A DNA stretch of 64,000 nt from Gracilibacillus lacisalsi DSM 19029 (GTDB lineage: Bacteria; Bacillota; Bacilli; Bacillales; Amphibacillaceae): assembly GCF_000377765.1 (NCBI RefSeq), contig NZ_KB898665.1, positions 62,001 to 126,000 of the forward strand, written 5' to 3'. This document shows positions 27,256 through 35,852 of the stretch, one piece after another (position 1 is the stretch's first letter; each line of letters starts with the position of its first letter). The translations under genes and the position numbers were made by a program. The notes beneath the pieces are model-generated. The model ran no database searches. It saw only the letters and a program-made list of their open reading frames with translations, and had not been told where the DNA came from.

Positions 27256-27954
27256 TTACTCAGCAAATAGACTAAATTCTGATTTTACATAAGAAGCTAA
27301 AGGATGATTCAAGCTAATTAATGCTTTCACAAATAAAAGACAATGCTGGTGGGCACCTCTTTCATGCAAATGAGTATCATCTTTTAGACCATCAGGATAA
27401 GTCGAATATTCACCAGGTTCTAGCCTCATAAACCATTTTTTTGTTTGATCTTTTCCCAGTTCTTGCAACGCTTCTCTAGTTAGTGCGAGCATATCGACAC
27501 AGACAACATCCTCTTTTTCTGCAAGTTCTCTTACAGCTTGCGGATAATCACCATGCGTTTCTTTTAATCCACCATAATCATCAAAATGCCTACGAGCTAT
27601 CGATGTTAAAAGAATTGGGGTAACACCGAAAGCTTGTGAACGCTGAATAAAAAATCGTAAATTATCCTGGTAACTTGTAAAAGGTTTCGTTGCGCGTTCC
27701 TCATCTGGTTTTTGATCATTATGACCAAACTGGATGAGAACATAATCCCCTTCTTGAAACTCCTTTTCGATCGCATCCCATCGCCCTTCTGCTATAAATG
27801 ATTTGGTGCTACGACCCGATGCCGCATGATTACGAACAACGAGGTCTTTAGAGAAATATTGATCGAGAATTTGTCCCCAACCCATTTGTGGATATCTTGA
27901 CTCATCAAAAGTAGCCATTGTAGAGTCTCCTGCTAAAAATAAATGTGTTGGCAT
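27256..27954 (-). CDS. rhgT: Rhamnogalacturonan acetylesterase (SGNH hydrolase)
   Basis: A 232-aa SGNH esterase predicted to remove acetyl groups from rhamnogalacturonan fragments. The GDSTM block holds the catalytic Ser near residue 10, QFGHNDQKP carries the Asn block, and DDTHLHERG carries Asp and His of the triad. Length equals B. subtilis YesT/RhgT. No signal peptide, so it acts on imported oligosaccharides. Confidence 0.9.
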   Translation of the reverse strand: MPTHLFLAGDSTMATFDESRYPQMGWGQILDQYFSKDLVVRNHAASGRSTKSFIAEGRWDAIEKEFQEGDYVLIQFGHNDQKPDEERATKPFTSYQDNLRFFIQRSQAFGVTPILLTSIARRHFDDYGGLKETHGDYPQAVRELAEKEDVVCVDMLALTREALQELGKDQTKKWFMRLEPGEYSTYPDGLKDDTHLHERGAHQHCLLFVKALISLNHPLASYVKSEFSLFAE

Positions 27955-27991
27955 TAACTTTCCTCTTCTCCTATTTTAAGTTGCATACTAC

Positions 27992-29560
27992 TTACTCCTC
28001 TAACCCATGATATTCAAACCAATCAAAATCTGCATAATTTGTTGATTCCTTTCCATTTCCAGAACAATACATACCGATATATGCCCCAACAAATCCACCA
28101 GCAATATCTGTACTTAGAATTCTGCCATCGGCATTTTCCGCTAAAATCTGCCAATCAAACGGCTTAGTCGTATAGAAGAATGAGTAGTCTTGACCATAAG
28201 CTTCTACTTTTAAATACACCGTATGCTTATCAACCTCTTCTTTTGCAATGACTTTATCTTCACCTGCTTCTCTTCTTACTAAGCGTACAAAGGTTTGACT
28301 TCCTTCTAACAAAACTTCTACACGGAATTGATAATGATGATTTTGTAGTAGAACCAGCCCTGCCGTTTCATGTTCCGTTTTCGCTTCAAATTCGATAACT
28401 GTCTGAGCGAAGAAGTTAAGGTGCTGCTGCCTTCTGCCGACAAAAGCAGGATTTTCTTCTTCCATGATTGTTTCCGGTTTTGCTTTAAGCCGTAAGAAGC
28501 CAGGACGTTCGCTTAAAGACCAGAAATCCCCTCGTGGTGTTCGGATAAAGTTCCATCTATCATCTAATTGCTCAGATTCAAACGAATCGGCATGAGGCAG
28601 TGCAGGCCATTTATGTTCTGGTAAATTGGGAAATTTCATTTCTTGTTCGATGATGCCTTTTCCAGGATTAACAATCGGCCAGCCATCTTCCCATATAAAT
28701 GGCACAAGGAATGTTTCACGACCAAGATTACGGTAATAGCCGCCGTATGGACGAGAAGCCAGTGCAACCATCCACCAATCACCATTTTGTGTTTCTACGA
28801 TATCAGCATGGCCAACATTTACGATCGGATGATTGTTACCTAAATGGCGATGGGTTAGGATCGGATTGGTTTCCGTCATTTCGTATGGCCCTGTTACCTC
28901 TTTACTTCTAGCAATCGTAACGGCATGTGTATGGCCGGTTCCACCTTCTGCTATGATTAAGTAATACCAGCCATCGATTTTATATAAATGTGGAGCTTCT
29001 TGTGCATGGGCATTCTTTAACGCACCATCCCACAAGCTGTACTTCGGACCAACTAATTGTTTCTTCTCTGAATCTAATTCTTGTAGCCAAATTTCATTAT
29101 GCTTTTTATACTGTTGACCTGACGGCGGCTTCCGATTTCCTGTGTAATAGACTTTGCCATCATCATCAAATAGTAGGGATGGATCAATTCCTGGTGCATC
29201 TTCTAACCAATTGGGATCAGACCATGGCCCTCTTGGATCTGTAGCGGTTACATAAAAATTACGCCTTGCCCCAGTCTTACTTACCACAAAGGTTGTAATC
29301 ATATAAAAGACTCCATCATGATAACGAATGGTTGGTGCATAAATACCTCTTGAATTGGGTGTTTGATCTAAGTTAAGTTGTTCCGGTCGTTCGAGTACAT
29401 GACCGATTTGCTTCCAATTTACAAGGTCTTTACTATGAAAAATCGGAACACCGGGAAAATATTCAAAACTTGAAGTGACAAGGTAATAATCTTCCCCTAC
29501 CCGACAGACAGAAGGGTCCGGATAAAACCCTGGAATAATTGGATTTTTAAATATTTTCAC
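27992..29560 (-). CDS. GH43 beta-xylosidase/alpha-L-arabinofuranosidase-type hydrolase
   Basis: A 522-aa intracellular glycosidase. The N-terminal five-bladed propeller has the GH43 acids Asp15 (FYPDPS), Asp126 (GIDPSLLFDDDG) and Glu188 (QEAPHLYKIDG). A beta-sandwich C-terminal domain from about residue 325 is as in XynB-type enzymes. A GTG start at 29560 overlaps the GH28 stop region, with an AGGTG site. In this operon it probably removes arabinose or a similar side-chain sugar from pectin fragments. Xylosidase activity cannot be excluded. Confidence 0.85.
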   Translation of the reverse strand: MKIFKNPIIPGFYPDPSVCRVGEDYYLVTSSFEYFPGVPIFHSKDLVNWKQIGHVLERPEQLNLDQTPNSRGIYAPTIRYHDGVFYMITTFVVSKTGARRNFYVTATDPRGPWSDPNWLEDAPGIDPSLLFDDDGKVYYTGNRKPPSGQQYKKHNEIWLQELDSEKKQLVGPKYSLWDGALKNAHAQEAPHLYKIDGWYYLIIAEGGTGHTHAVTIARSKEVTGPYEMTETNPILTHRHLGNNHPIVNVGHADIVETQNGDWWMVALASRPYGGYYRNLGRETFLVPFIWEDGWPIVNPGKGIIEQEMKFPNLPEHKWPALPHADSFESEQLDDRWNFIRTPRGDFWSLSERPGFLRLKAKPETIMEEENPAFVGRRQQHLNFFAQTVIEFEAKTEHETAGLVLLQNHHYQFRVEVLLEGSQTFVRLVRREAGEDKVIAKEEVDKHTVYLKVEAYGQDYSFFYTTKPFDWQILAENADGRILSTDIAGGFVGAYIGMYCSGNGKESTNYADFDWFEYHGLEE

Positions 29561-31044
29561 TATCTTTCACCTACTTTTTGTAGATTACTTTCATTTCCAA
29601 CAATGTGCAGTTCTTCTGTATCTTTATATACAAGAACCGATTCATGTTCACTTTGGTTTGTGGAGGTTAATTCCTCAATCTTAATCCGCTTCGCATTATA
29701 TAATTGAAGTGCTGGTCCTTTTCTAGCCTTCACTTCTACATGGTGGAGACGAAGATCCTCGACATACTTTGTATAAATACCTTCACCAGCCATTTCAATC
29801 ACCTCACGGACCATATCAGGCTCACCACCTGGAACAGCTTCGTCCTGAGTCATCTCTAATGTGACATGTTCTAAGCTTACTTTTCTAACTGGCATTTCTG
29901 GTAATCCGTAGATAAATCCTGCTGCGGCACGACAGTTTCTTGCCGTAATATGACTGATGTTAATCTGTTCCACTACAGGTGTTTTTTCTGTCACAGCTAT
30001 CGGTGCAGCATCGAGTAACTCTGGGTTGCTTTTACTTACACCATGACGATAAAACGAATTGATGGCTATCGGGCATAGAACGTTGTCCATCATAATATTT
30101 TGCACCAAAATATTGCGGATATAACTTCCTCGCTCGCGGTTCGTTTTAATCCTGATCCCACGATCGGTACCATCAAATATACAATTGGAAACAGTAATAT
30201 TTTCAATTCCACCAGAATTTTCACTACCAAATACAACACCGCCATGTCCATGATGCATCGTACAGTTAGCTACTGTCACATTTTTAGTAGGCACACCATA
30301 ATTTCGACCATCTTGATTAATCCCTGACTTTAAAACGACACAATCATCTCCGACATCAAAATGACAATCTGTTACTCTGACGTTCTGACAGGAGTCAATA
30401 TCCAAACCATCGCCATTCGGTGTATCAGAAGGATTCTGAAATGTCACATTTTGAATCGAGACATTATGACAAAACACCAAGTGTGTATTCCAGAATGGCG
30501 AATTCTTCACAGTAACTCCCGAAATGGTAATATGCTCTGCTTCAAAAAATTGAATAAGTGGTGGTCGTAAAAATTGTGATGACCATTCTACTAAATTAGT
30601 ATCTGCCGGTTCCGTGAAATCTTTGTTTGCTTCGGCTATTTCTGCTGTTATAGGAGATTGATATGTTTCTCCGTTTCTTAATTGCTTATTTACCTGCCAC
30701 CATGCACTCCCATTTCCATCGATTATTCCGTCACCTTTAATGGCTACATTTGTTACATTGGAAGCAAAAATTAGTGGCATAAAGCCCTGACATACATAGC
30801 CGGACCAACGGGTTTTTACGACTGGATAACGTTCAAAATCATCGGTGAAACTTAGAACTGTACCAGCATCAAGGTACAATGTCATGTTACTTTTTAATTC
30901 AATTGGACCTGTATGATAGGTTCCTGATGGAAGATATACAGTACCACCACCAGCGTTTTCACAATCATCAACGGCTTGTTGAATTGCTCTCGTACTATCG
31001 GTATCTTCTTGTACTTGATAATCTTTGACATTGAATAAACTCAT
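29560..31044 (-). CDS. GH28 polygalacturonase-family hydrolase, intracellular
   Basis: A 494-aa right-handed beta-helix enzyme without a signal peptide. The GH28 active site is visible: Asp212 in PNGDGLDID, Asp233-Asp234 in VGDDCVVLKSG, His267 in HGHGGVVFGSE and the RIKT motif near 298. The family includes exo-polygalacturonases and rhamnogalacturonan hydrolases. Being cytoplasmic suggests exo-action on imported oligogalacturonides or rhamnogalacturonan fragments. Coupled to the GH43 gene downstream. Confidence 0.9.
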   Translation of the reverse strand: MSLFNVKDYQVQEDTDSTRAIQQAVDDCENAGGGTVYLPSGTYHTGPIELKSNMTLYLDAGTVLSFTDDFERYPVVKTRWSGYVCQGFMPLIFASNVTNVAIKGDGIIDGNGSAWWQVNKQLRNGETYQSPITAEIAEANKDFTEPADTNLVEWSSQFLRPPLIQFFEAEHITISGVTVKNSPFWNTHLVFCHNVSIQNVTFQNPSDTPNGDGLDIDSCQNVRVTDCHFDVGDDCVVLKSGINQDGRNYGVPTKNVTVANCTMHHGHGGVVFGSENSGGIENITVSNCIFDGTDRGIRIKTNRERGSYIRNILVQNIMMDNVLCPIAINSFYRHGVSKSNPELLDAAPIAVTEKTPVVEQINISHITARNCRAAAGFIYGLPEMPVRKVSLEHVTLEMTQDEAVPGGEPDMVREVIEMAGEGIYTKYVEDLRLHHVEVKARKGPALQLYNAKRIKIEELTSTNQSEHESVLVYKDTEELHIVGNESNLQKVGER

Positions 31045-31056
31045 TGTCTCACACCT

Positions 31057-31371
31057 CTAATCTAGTAAATCTTCTCTTAACGGAGTAAATACATCTAATA
31101 GTTTACTTTTCGTTAATGCTTTAACACCGTGTACTGCATCGGAAGGTATCCTTAACGACTCTCCTTGTTCGACGATGACTTCTTTTCCATCGACATGAAA
31201 AGCTAGTTTACCAGCTAAACAATACGTTAATTGTTCATGTGGATGACTATGTGCTGAACCTTCTGCTCCCTCTTCAAATGAAACTTCCATCATCATTAAC
31301 TGATCACCTGGTTCATGTATTTTTCTTGTTACTCCTGGCTCTGCTTGTTCCCACTTGTTAACAGCCATCAT
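31057..31371 (-). CDS. kdgF: KdgF cupin: unsaturated uronate ring-opening enzyme
   Basis: A 104-aa single-domain cupin. The metal motif AHSHPHEQLTYC and later DAVHGV match KdgF, which converts 4,5-unsaturated galacturonate into 5-keto-4-deoxyuronate for KduI. The ends RKIHEPGDQLMMMEVSFEEGA and FTPLREDLL also match KdgF. ATG 31371 overlaps the MFS stop by four bases after a GGAGGAATC site. Its presence with kduI/kduD implies unsaturated monouronates are a real intermediate. Confidence 0.9.
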   Translation of the reverse strand: MMAVNKWEQAEPGVTRKIHEPGDQLMMMEVSFEEGAEGSAHSHPHEQLTYCLAGKLAFHVDGKEVIVEQGESLRIPSDAVHGVKALTKSKLLDVFTPLREDLLD

Positions 31372-32579
31372 GATTCCTCCTTTAATTTTGTTATAATTGG
31401 TAATATGAACTGAATTGCCATCGCTAACATAATGACATAGGCAACCGTGTTCGTATCAATTTCATTAGAAAATAACATAAACACCACAATTCCTAGCCCT
31501 CGACCAATATTAATAATGGTTTCTCTCAAAACGACTGACTCAACACGAAACTCTGATCCTAATGGAATCCGATCAATCCATTGAAAATAGTAGGCTGCAT
31601 AAGCATTTGCTTGTAGCGGTTTAAACATATTTTGCGTTACCATAAACAAGATGACACTCCACATCGCAATTTCCCAAGTTAAAAAGGAGCCAGATACAAA
31701 GAAGCCAATAGCAGCTACCCATAGGTATTTTTTCGTTTGTTCAATATTGGCAAATCGGGAAATGACATAACTTGCTAGTATCGATACAGCGAGAAAACCT
31801 GCATTTAAGTATCCAACAACACCTTCATCTTCAAAAATGCTATAGATTAAAATCGGCGGGATATACATCAAAATTCCCTGGGGAAAACCAATAATAAACC
31901 ACCCTGCTAAAGCATTTCGGAATGCTTTTCTCCGCTCGATAATCTGACCTAAATATTTCATATAATAATTGCGATGACGAATGGATTCTTTCTTGATTCG
32001 AAAACTGCCAACCGTCGCAGCTAAAAACATTAGAAAAGCGATTGAGAATACAATGAGATATCCCGACAACCCTGTAAATGAGCCAATAATAAAACCTGCT
32101 AAAGCTGGTGCTGTAAGGTTAGCAGACCCCATCACGATCTGATTCCAACCTAAATAGCGATGTCGATTTTGATCTGATGATACTTCATGGACTATGGTAA
32201 AATAAGCTACCCAATAAAGGCCCTGTGCTATTCCACGCAAAAGCGCAAATAAATAAAAGTAATGAACAATCTCTTCTTGTACAATAACAATCAGTAAATA
32301 AAAAATAGCAGTCATCAATATCCCGTAACGATATATTGTTGTTCTGCCTTTTTTCTTTGATATTTTTCCAATAAAGAAGGTTGTTGCCGCTTGTGATAGA
32401 ATAGCAACTAAATTATATAGACCATTTACCCACAGACTGTTGGTCAGCCTCCATAAATATAAGTTCACAAAGATAATCGATAGTGATCCACCAAATTGAA
32501 AGATCGCATGATTAATTAAAATATTGATAGCATGTGATGATAAACGCTTTTCCTTGTTAAGTTTCATCGATCGAATCAA
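31368..32579 (-). CDS. MFS transporter in the pectin operon
   Basis: A 403-aa major facilitator with about 11-12 helices; KISKKKGRTTIYRYG is the loop between helices 2 and 3. The start is uncertain: TTG 32579 has weak upstream pairing (AAAGAAG) and ATG 32567 has none. It lies between the helical protein and kdgF and overlaps kdgF, so it is part of the pathway. It may carry galacturonate, unsaturated uronates or an acidic disaccharide (inference). Not a known ExuT or KdgT relative by eye. Confidence 0.8.
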   Translation of the reverse strand: MIRSMKLNKEKRLSSHAINILINHAIFQFGGSLSIIFVNLYLWRLTNSLWVNGLYNLVAILSQAATTFFIGKISKKKGRTTIYRYGILMTAIFYLLIVIVQEEIVHYFYLFALLRGIAQGLYWVAYFTIVHEVSSDQNRHRYLGWNQIVMGSANLTAPALAGFIIGSFTGLSGYLIVFSIAFLMFLAATVGSFRIKKESIRHRNYYMKYLGQIIERRKAFRNALAGWFIIGFPQGILMYIPPILIYSIFEDEGVVGYLNAGFLAVSILASYVISRFANIEQTKKYLWVAAIGFFVSGSFLTWEIAMWSVILFMVTQNMFKPLQANAYAAYYFQWIDRIPLGSEFRVESVVLRETIINIGRGLGIVVFMLFSNEIDTNTVAYVIMLAMAIQFILPIITKLKEES

Positions 32580-32582
32580 GCT

Positions 32583-33710
32583 TTACACTTCTTTCTGTTC
32601 GCATATTTTGCCTTCTGCCTCACCTTCCCAGAAATTAGTGGGAATAGGTTTCGGTTTTATTTGCCAAAGGTGGTGTAGCTGTTTTCGAATAAGTGTTGCT
32701 TGTGTCGTTGCATTCATATCGCCTTCTTTTAATCCAAGTCCTAGTTCCACTGCCTCAGGCATATTCGGATAAGATTCTCCTTGCTTAACCTGAGCGACAT
32801 TTGGTGCCTTCGGTGAAGTAGTTAACTCTCGTGAAAAGGCACCATCTTCCTGTTTTAATCTCTTCATATTGTTAATGGTTATTTCTGATATTTCTCTCAG
32901 TTCTGTCTCTAAAAAATTCGGCTCGATATAACTTAACAGGTCAATCGGGTTGCGGATATAGCACATATCTACCGCTTCTTCTGTTCTTAAGCACTTTAAG
33001 ATAGTCTGGTAAATCCGGTCTTGATTCGGCATCGAGATTTGATATCTCCGGTAAAAGGTATGTAATTTAAACGTACCAGATATTTGTACATATAAAGATC
33101 CCTCACCCCATAAACCTGTTTCCGGATTTTGCTTTTCTGCTAGATACTCAGTGAAAGCATCAACATATTTTCGTTGTGTTACTTCATCCATTTGTGCAAA
33201 ATATACGGTCGAAGAAGCAAGCAAGTCACAGCCCCTCCAGCTATTACGTAAGTCAATGCTGTCCCATTTTTCCCGGTAAGAAGATAAGGATTGGGTGTAA
33301 TCAGGAGCCACCTGATTTTCTACAGGCAATGGATAAAATGGTGATGCCCCCAATCGCTTGAGGCTATTCCATGAATAATAGAGTGCTCGGTGCACCATCA
33401 CTTCATCTTTTTTCATCTTGGGATCATGATCATAAAAATAACCTGTGGCAGGATCTTGCCTCATTTGATAAAAAGCAATCATTTTTTCTTTCATCGTTTG
33501 CGGCATATTATGTAAGAGCAGATGTCTGCGTAAAATATTGATTGCTTGGGAAGTAGACTCGATGTCCGGTGTAAACCGATCATCGAGCACAGAACTTCTT
33601 GCATAATAAAATCCGCCTGTAAGTGGATCAAATTGTTCTAATAACCAGGAGAATACACCATCAAACAAATCATCCAGCCTATCGCTTTCTGTCTCACGCC
33701 AATTCTTCAT
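32583..33710 (-). CDS. Uncharacterised alpha/alpha-toroid-like protein in the pectin operon
   Basis: A 375-aa soluble protein not assigned to a family here. It has no signal peptide. Repeated turns read FDPLTGGFYY (about 27), QDPATGYFYD (about 87), QNPETGLWG (about 196) and KQEDGAFS (about 305). They are spaced among amphipathic helices, a pattern of alpha-helical toroids (terpene-cyclase, GH88/GH105 or lyase-like folds). The length is close to GH105 unsaturated uronyl hydrolases, but their sequence motifs are not seen. Operon position, four bases before the MFS gene, points to a catabolic enzyme for pectin fragments. Confidence 0.6.
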   Translation of the reverse strand: MKNWRETESDRLDDLFDGVFSWLLEQFDPLTGGFYYARSSVLDDRFTPDIESTSQAINILRRHLLLHNMPQTMKEKMIAFYQMRQDPATGYFYDHDPKMKKDEVMVHRALYYSWNSLKRLGASPFYPLPVENQVAPDYTQSLSSYREKWDSIDLRNSWRGCDLLASSTVYFAQMDEVTQRKYVDAFTEYLAEKQNPETGLWGEGSLYVQISGTFKLHTFYRRYQISMPNQDRIYQTILKCLRTEEAVDMCYIRNPIDLLSYIEPNFLETELREISEITINNMKRLKQEDGAFSRELTTSPKAPNVAQVKQGESYPNMPEAVELGLGLKEGDMNATTQATLIRKQLHHLWQIKPKPIPTNFWEGEAEGKICEQKEV

Positions 33711-33734
33711 GAAAACTACCCCTCTTGAATAGAA

Positions 33735-34613
33735 TTATCCCTTTACAGAACCTAACAGCGCACCTTTAGCAAAGTACTTCTGTAAGAACGGGTATACTAA
33801 TAGAACTGGAACCGTTGCAACGACGATCGTTGCCATTTTCACCGTTACTTCTGGCGGCGGAACATCTGTGTATGCTTCGGCATCATAGTTCATACCACTA
33901 GCTAATACTACAATTTGTCTCAGTAGTACTTGTACCGGCCATTTATCTGCATCTGCTAAATAAAGAATCGCATGCATATAAGTATTCCAGTATGTTACCG
34001 CATAGAATAGGGAAATTGTCGCAATTGCTGGTAACGAAATCGGGATGACGATACGAAACAGAATACTAAAATCATTGGCACCATCAATTTTCGCCGATTC
34101 TTCTAAACCTTGCGGTAAGTTTAGGAAGAAGCTTCGTAAAATGATCATGTTAAAAGCATTAATCGTTACCGGAACAATAAGCGCCCATAAGGAATCTAAT
34201 AAACCAGTTTGTTGAACAACTAAGAATGTCGGGATCATCCCACCATTGAACAGAAGGGTAAATACGATTAAGAAGTTAATTACCCGTCGTCCAACAAGAT
34301 CTCTACGTGATAGACCATATGCTGTTAAAGTGGAGAAGAACATACTCCACAATGTTCCTCCTACCGTTACAATGACAGATACTCCTAAAGCTCTAAAAAT
34401 GGTATCGGTGGAGAAAATATATTTATACGCTTGTAATGAAAACTCAGTTGGAAAAAGTAAAAATTTCGTTCTAGCAATTTCCGCACTTGTGGCAAAGGAA
34501 CTACCGACAACGTGAATAAATGGAAGTACGGTAATTAATGCTAAAAGTGCTAATAAAAAATAATTAAAAAAATCAAAGACCCTGCTACCTGCAGAAATTC
34601 GTTGTTGTGCCAT
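33735..34613 (-). CDS. ytcP: CUT1 sugar ABC permease, YtcP/LplC-like
   Basis: A 292-aa permease with six helices and the coupling loop EESAKIDGANDFSILFRIVIP near residue 185. It closely follows the YtcP/LplC type used for rhamnogalacturonan oligosaccharides. ATG 34613 follows AGGTG. A GTG at 34622 overlaps the site and is less likely. Pairs with the next permease. No ATPase gene is present, so an MsmX-type ATPase elsewhere is expected. Confidence 0.88.
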   Translation of the reverse strand: MAQQRISAGSRVFDFFNYFLLALLALITVLPFIHVVGSSFATSAEIARTKFLLFPTEFSLQAYKYIFSTDTIFRALGVSVIVTVGGTLWSMFFSTLTAYGLSRRDLVGRRVINFLIVFTLLFNGGMIPTFLVVQQTGLLDSLWALIVPVTINAFNMIILRSFFLNLPQGLEESAKIDGANDFSILFRIVIPISLPAIATISLFYAVTYWNTYMHAILYLADADKWPVQVLLRQIVVLASGMNYDAEAYTDVPPPEVTVKMATIVVATVPVLLVYPFLQKYFAKGALLGSVKG

Positions 34614-34642
34614 TTTTTTCACCTCACCTATTGTTGTCTATC

Positions 34643-35605
34643 TTAATAAATACCTTCTTCATTGAATCTTTTCGCTAACCAGTTAGCAAAGACAACCATT
34701 ACAAGTCCTACCGCCCCTTTAAAGAAACCGACTGCGGTACTGTAACTAAATTGTCCTTGTTGCAGACCGGCAACATATACATACGTATCAAAAATTTCAG
34801 CTACATTCCGGTTTGATGAGTTCAGTAATAGATAAACATGTTCGAAACCTAACTCTAAAACATCCCCGATTTTCAAAATGAGCAGGACAATAATTACATT
34901 ACGGATCGCCGGCAACGTAATATGCCACATTTGACGGAAACGGTTGGCACCATCCATTCTGGCAGCTTCATATAATTGCGGATCAACCGCTGTGATCGCT
35001 GCTAAGAAGATAATCGTTCCCCAGCCAGCTTCCCGCCAGATTACTTGTAAAATATACATCGGGCGGAACCAGTCATCATTTAGAAGGAAATTAACCTTTT
35101 GAAAGCCAAGTGTTTCTAAGATAGCGTTTACAATACCGCCATCTAAAGTTAACATTACATAACTAATCGATACGATAACTACCCATGACATAAAGTGCGG
35201 GATATAGATAAGCGTTTGAACACCTCGTTTAAAGAAGCTATGTCTTACTTCATTAAGCATAAGCGAAATAATAATCGGAATCGGAAAATAAATAAATATT
35301 TGTAATCCAAATAAAACGAGTGTATTCTTAAAAATCATCCAAAATTCTGAACTCGTAAATAAGCGATTGAAGTGTTCGAGCCCGACCCATTCACTTCCAA
35401 AAATCCCTAGATATGGCTTATAGTCTTGAAAGGAAATAATTAATCCGTACATCGGTAAATATTTATAAATAAGGAAGTAAATTAAGCCTGGAAGAATCAT
35501 TAAATAGATCATCTTGTTCCGTTTGACTCTTCGCCATGTTTCGGAACGTTTCATTTTTTTAACTTGTTTCGCTTCTTCTTTTGCAGTTAGTGTCGTCGTT
35601 TCCAT
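34643..35605 (-). CDS. yteP: CUT1 sugar ABC permease, YteP/LplB-like
   Basis: A 320-aa permease. A charged N-terminal tail (residues 1-32) is followed by six helices and the coupling loop YEAARMDGANRFRQMWHITLP near residue 215. Length fits YteP (321) and LplB (318). ATG 35605 is preceded by AAAGGA with eight-base spacing. An upstream ATG at 35656 lacks a site. A conserved 32-bp element lies about 70 bp upstream. Confidence 0.88.
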   Translation of the reverse strand: METTTLTAKEEAKQVKKMKRSETWRRVKRNKMIYLMILPGLIYFLIYKYLPMYGLIISFQDYKPYLGIFGSEWVGLEHFNRLFTSSEFWMIFKNTLVLFGLQIFIYFPIPIIISLMLNEVRHSFFKRGVQTLIYIPHFMSWVVIVSISYVMLTLDGGIVNAILETLGFQKVNFLLNDDWFRPMYILQVIWREAGWGTIIFLAAITAVDPQLYEAARMDGANRFRQMWHITLPAIRNVIIVLLILKIGDVLELGFEHVYLLLNSSNRNVAEIFDTYVYVAGLQQGQFSYSTAVGFFKGAVGLVMVVFANWLAKRFNEEGIY

Positions 35606-35676
35606 AAGCAGAATCCTTTCTTTTAAAATTCGATTATGAATAATTGTCTTTAACAAAAGACTACGTTATTGGTTAT

Positions 35677-35708
35677 ATAACGTAAATAATCATTATCTTA
35701 CGAGTTAC
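35677..35708. repeat. 32-bp direct repeat, copy A (near-palindromic element)
   Basis: Identical to 37467-37498. It contains GTAAATAATCATTATCTTAC, a near-perfect inverted repeat. A second shared block occurs about 45 bp to the right in each copy (35754-35784 and 37544-37574). Positioned upstream of the yteP gene, where it could serve as operator or internal promoter region. Confidence 0.75.
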
Positions 35709-35811
35709 TATCTATCATGGTGAACAGATCTTTCCCATATAAATGTTTCACATAAGCAACTAACATAACATAATGATCATCTCCTATTCCTATAACCTGA
35801 TAGATATAGTT

Positions 35812-35841
35812 GGGCTCTTAAATGTTTCTCTTTAAGAGCCC
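35812..35841 (-). terminator. Intercistronic hairpin after the second binding-protein gene
   Basis: GGGCTCTTAA (35812-35821) pairs perfectly with 35832-35841, 11 bp past the stop codon and without a U-run. Probably stabilises the upstream mRNA. Confidence 0.7.
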
Positions 35842-35852
35842 CTATACTACGA

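Noticed and set aside
32583-33710. GH105 or GH88 unsaturated uronyl hydrolase assignment
   Set aside because: Length and helical pattern fit, but family sequence motifs were not seen, so it is left unassigned.
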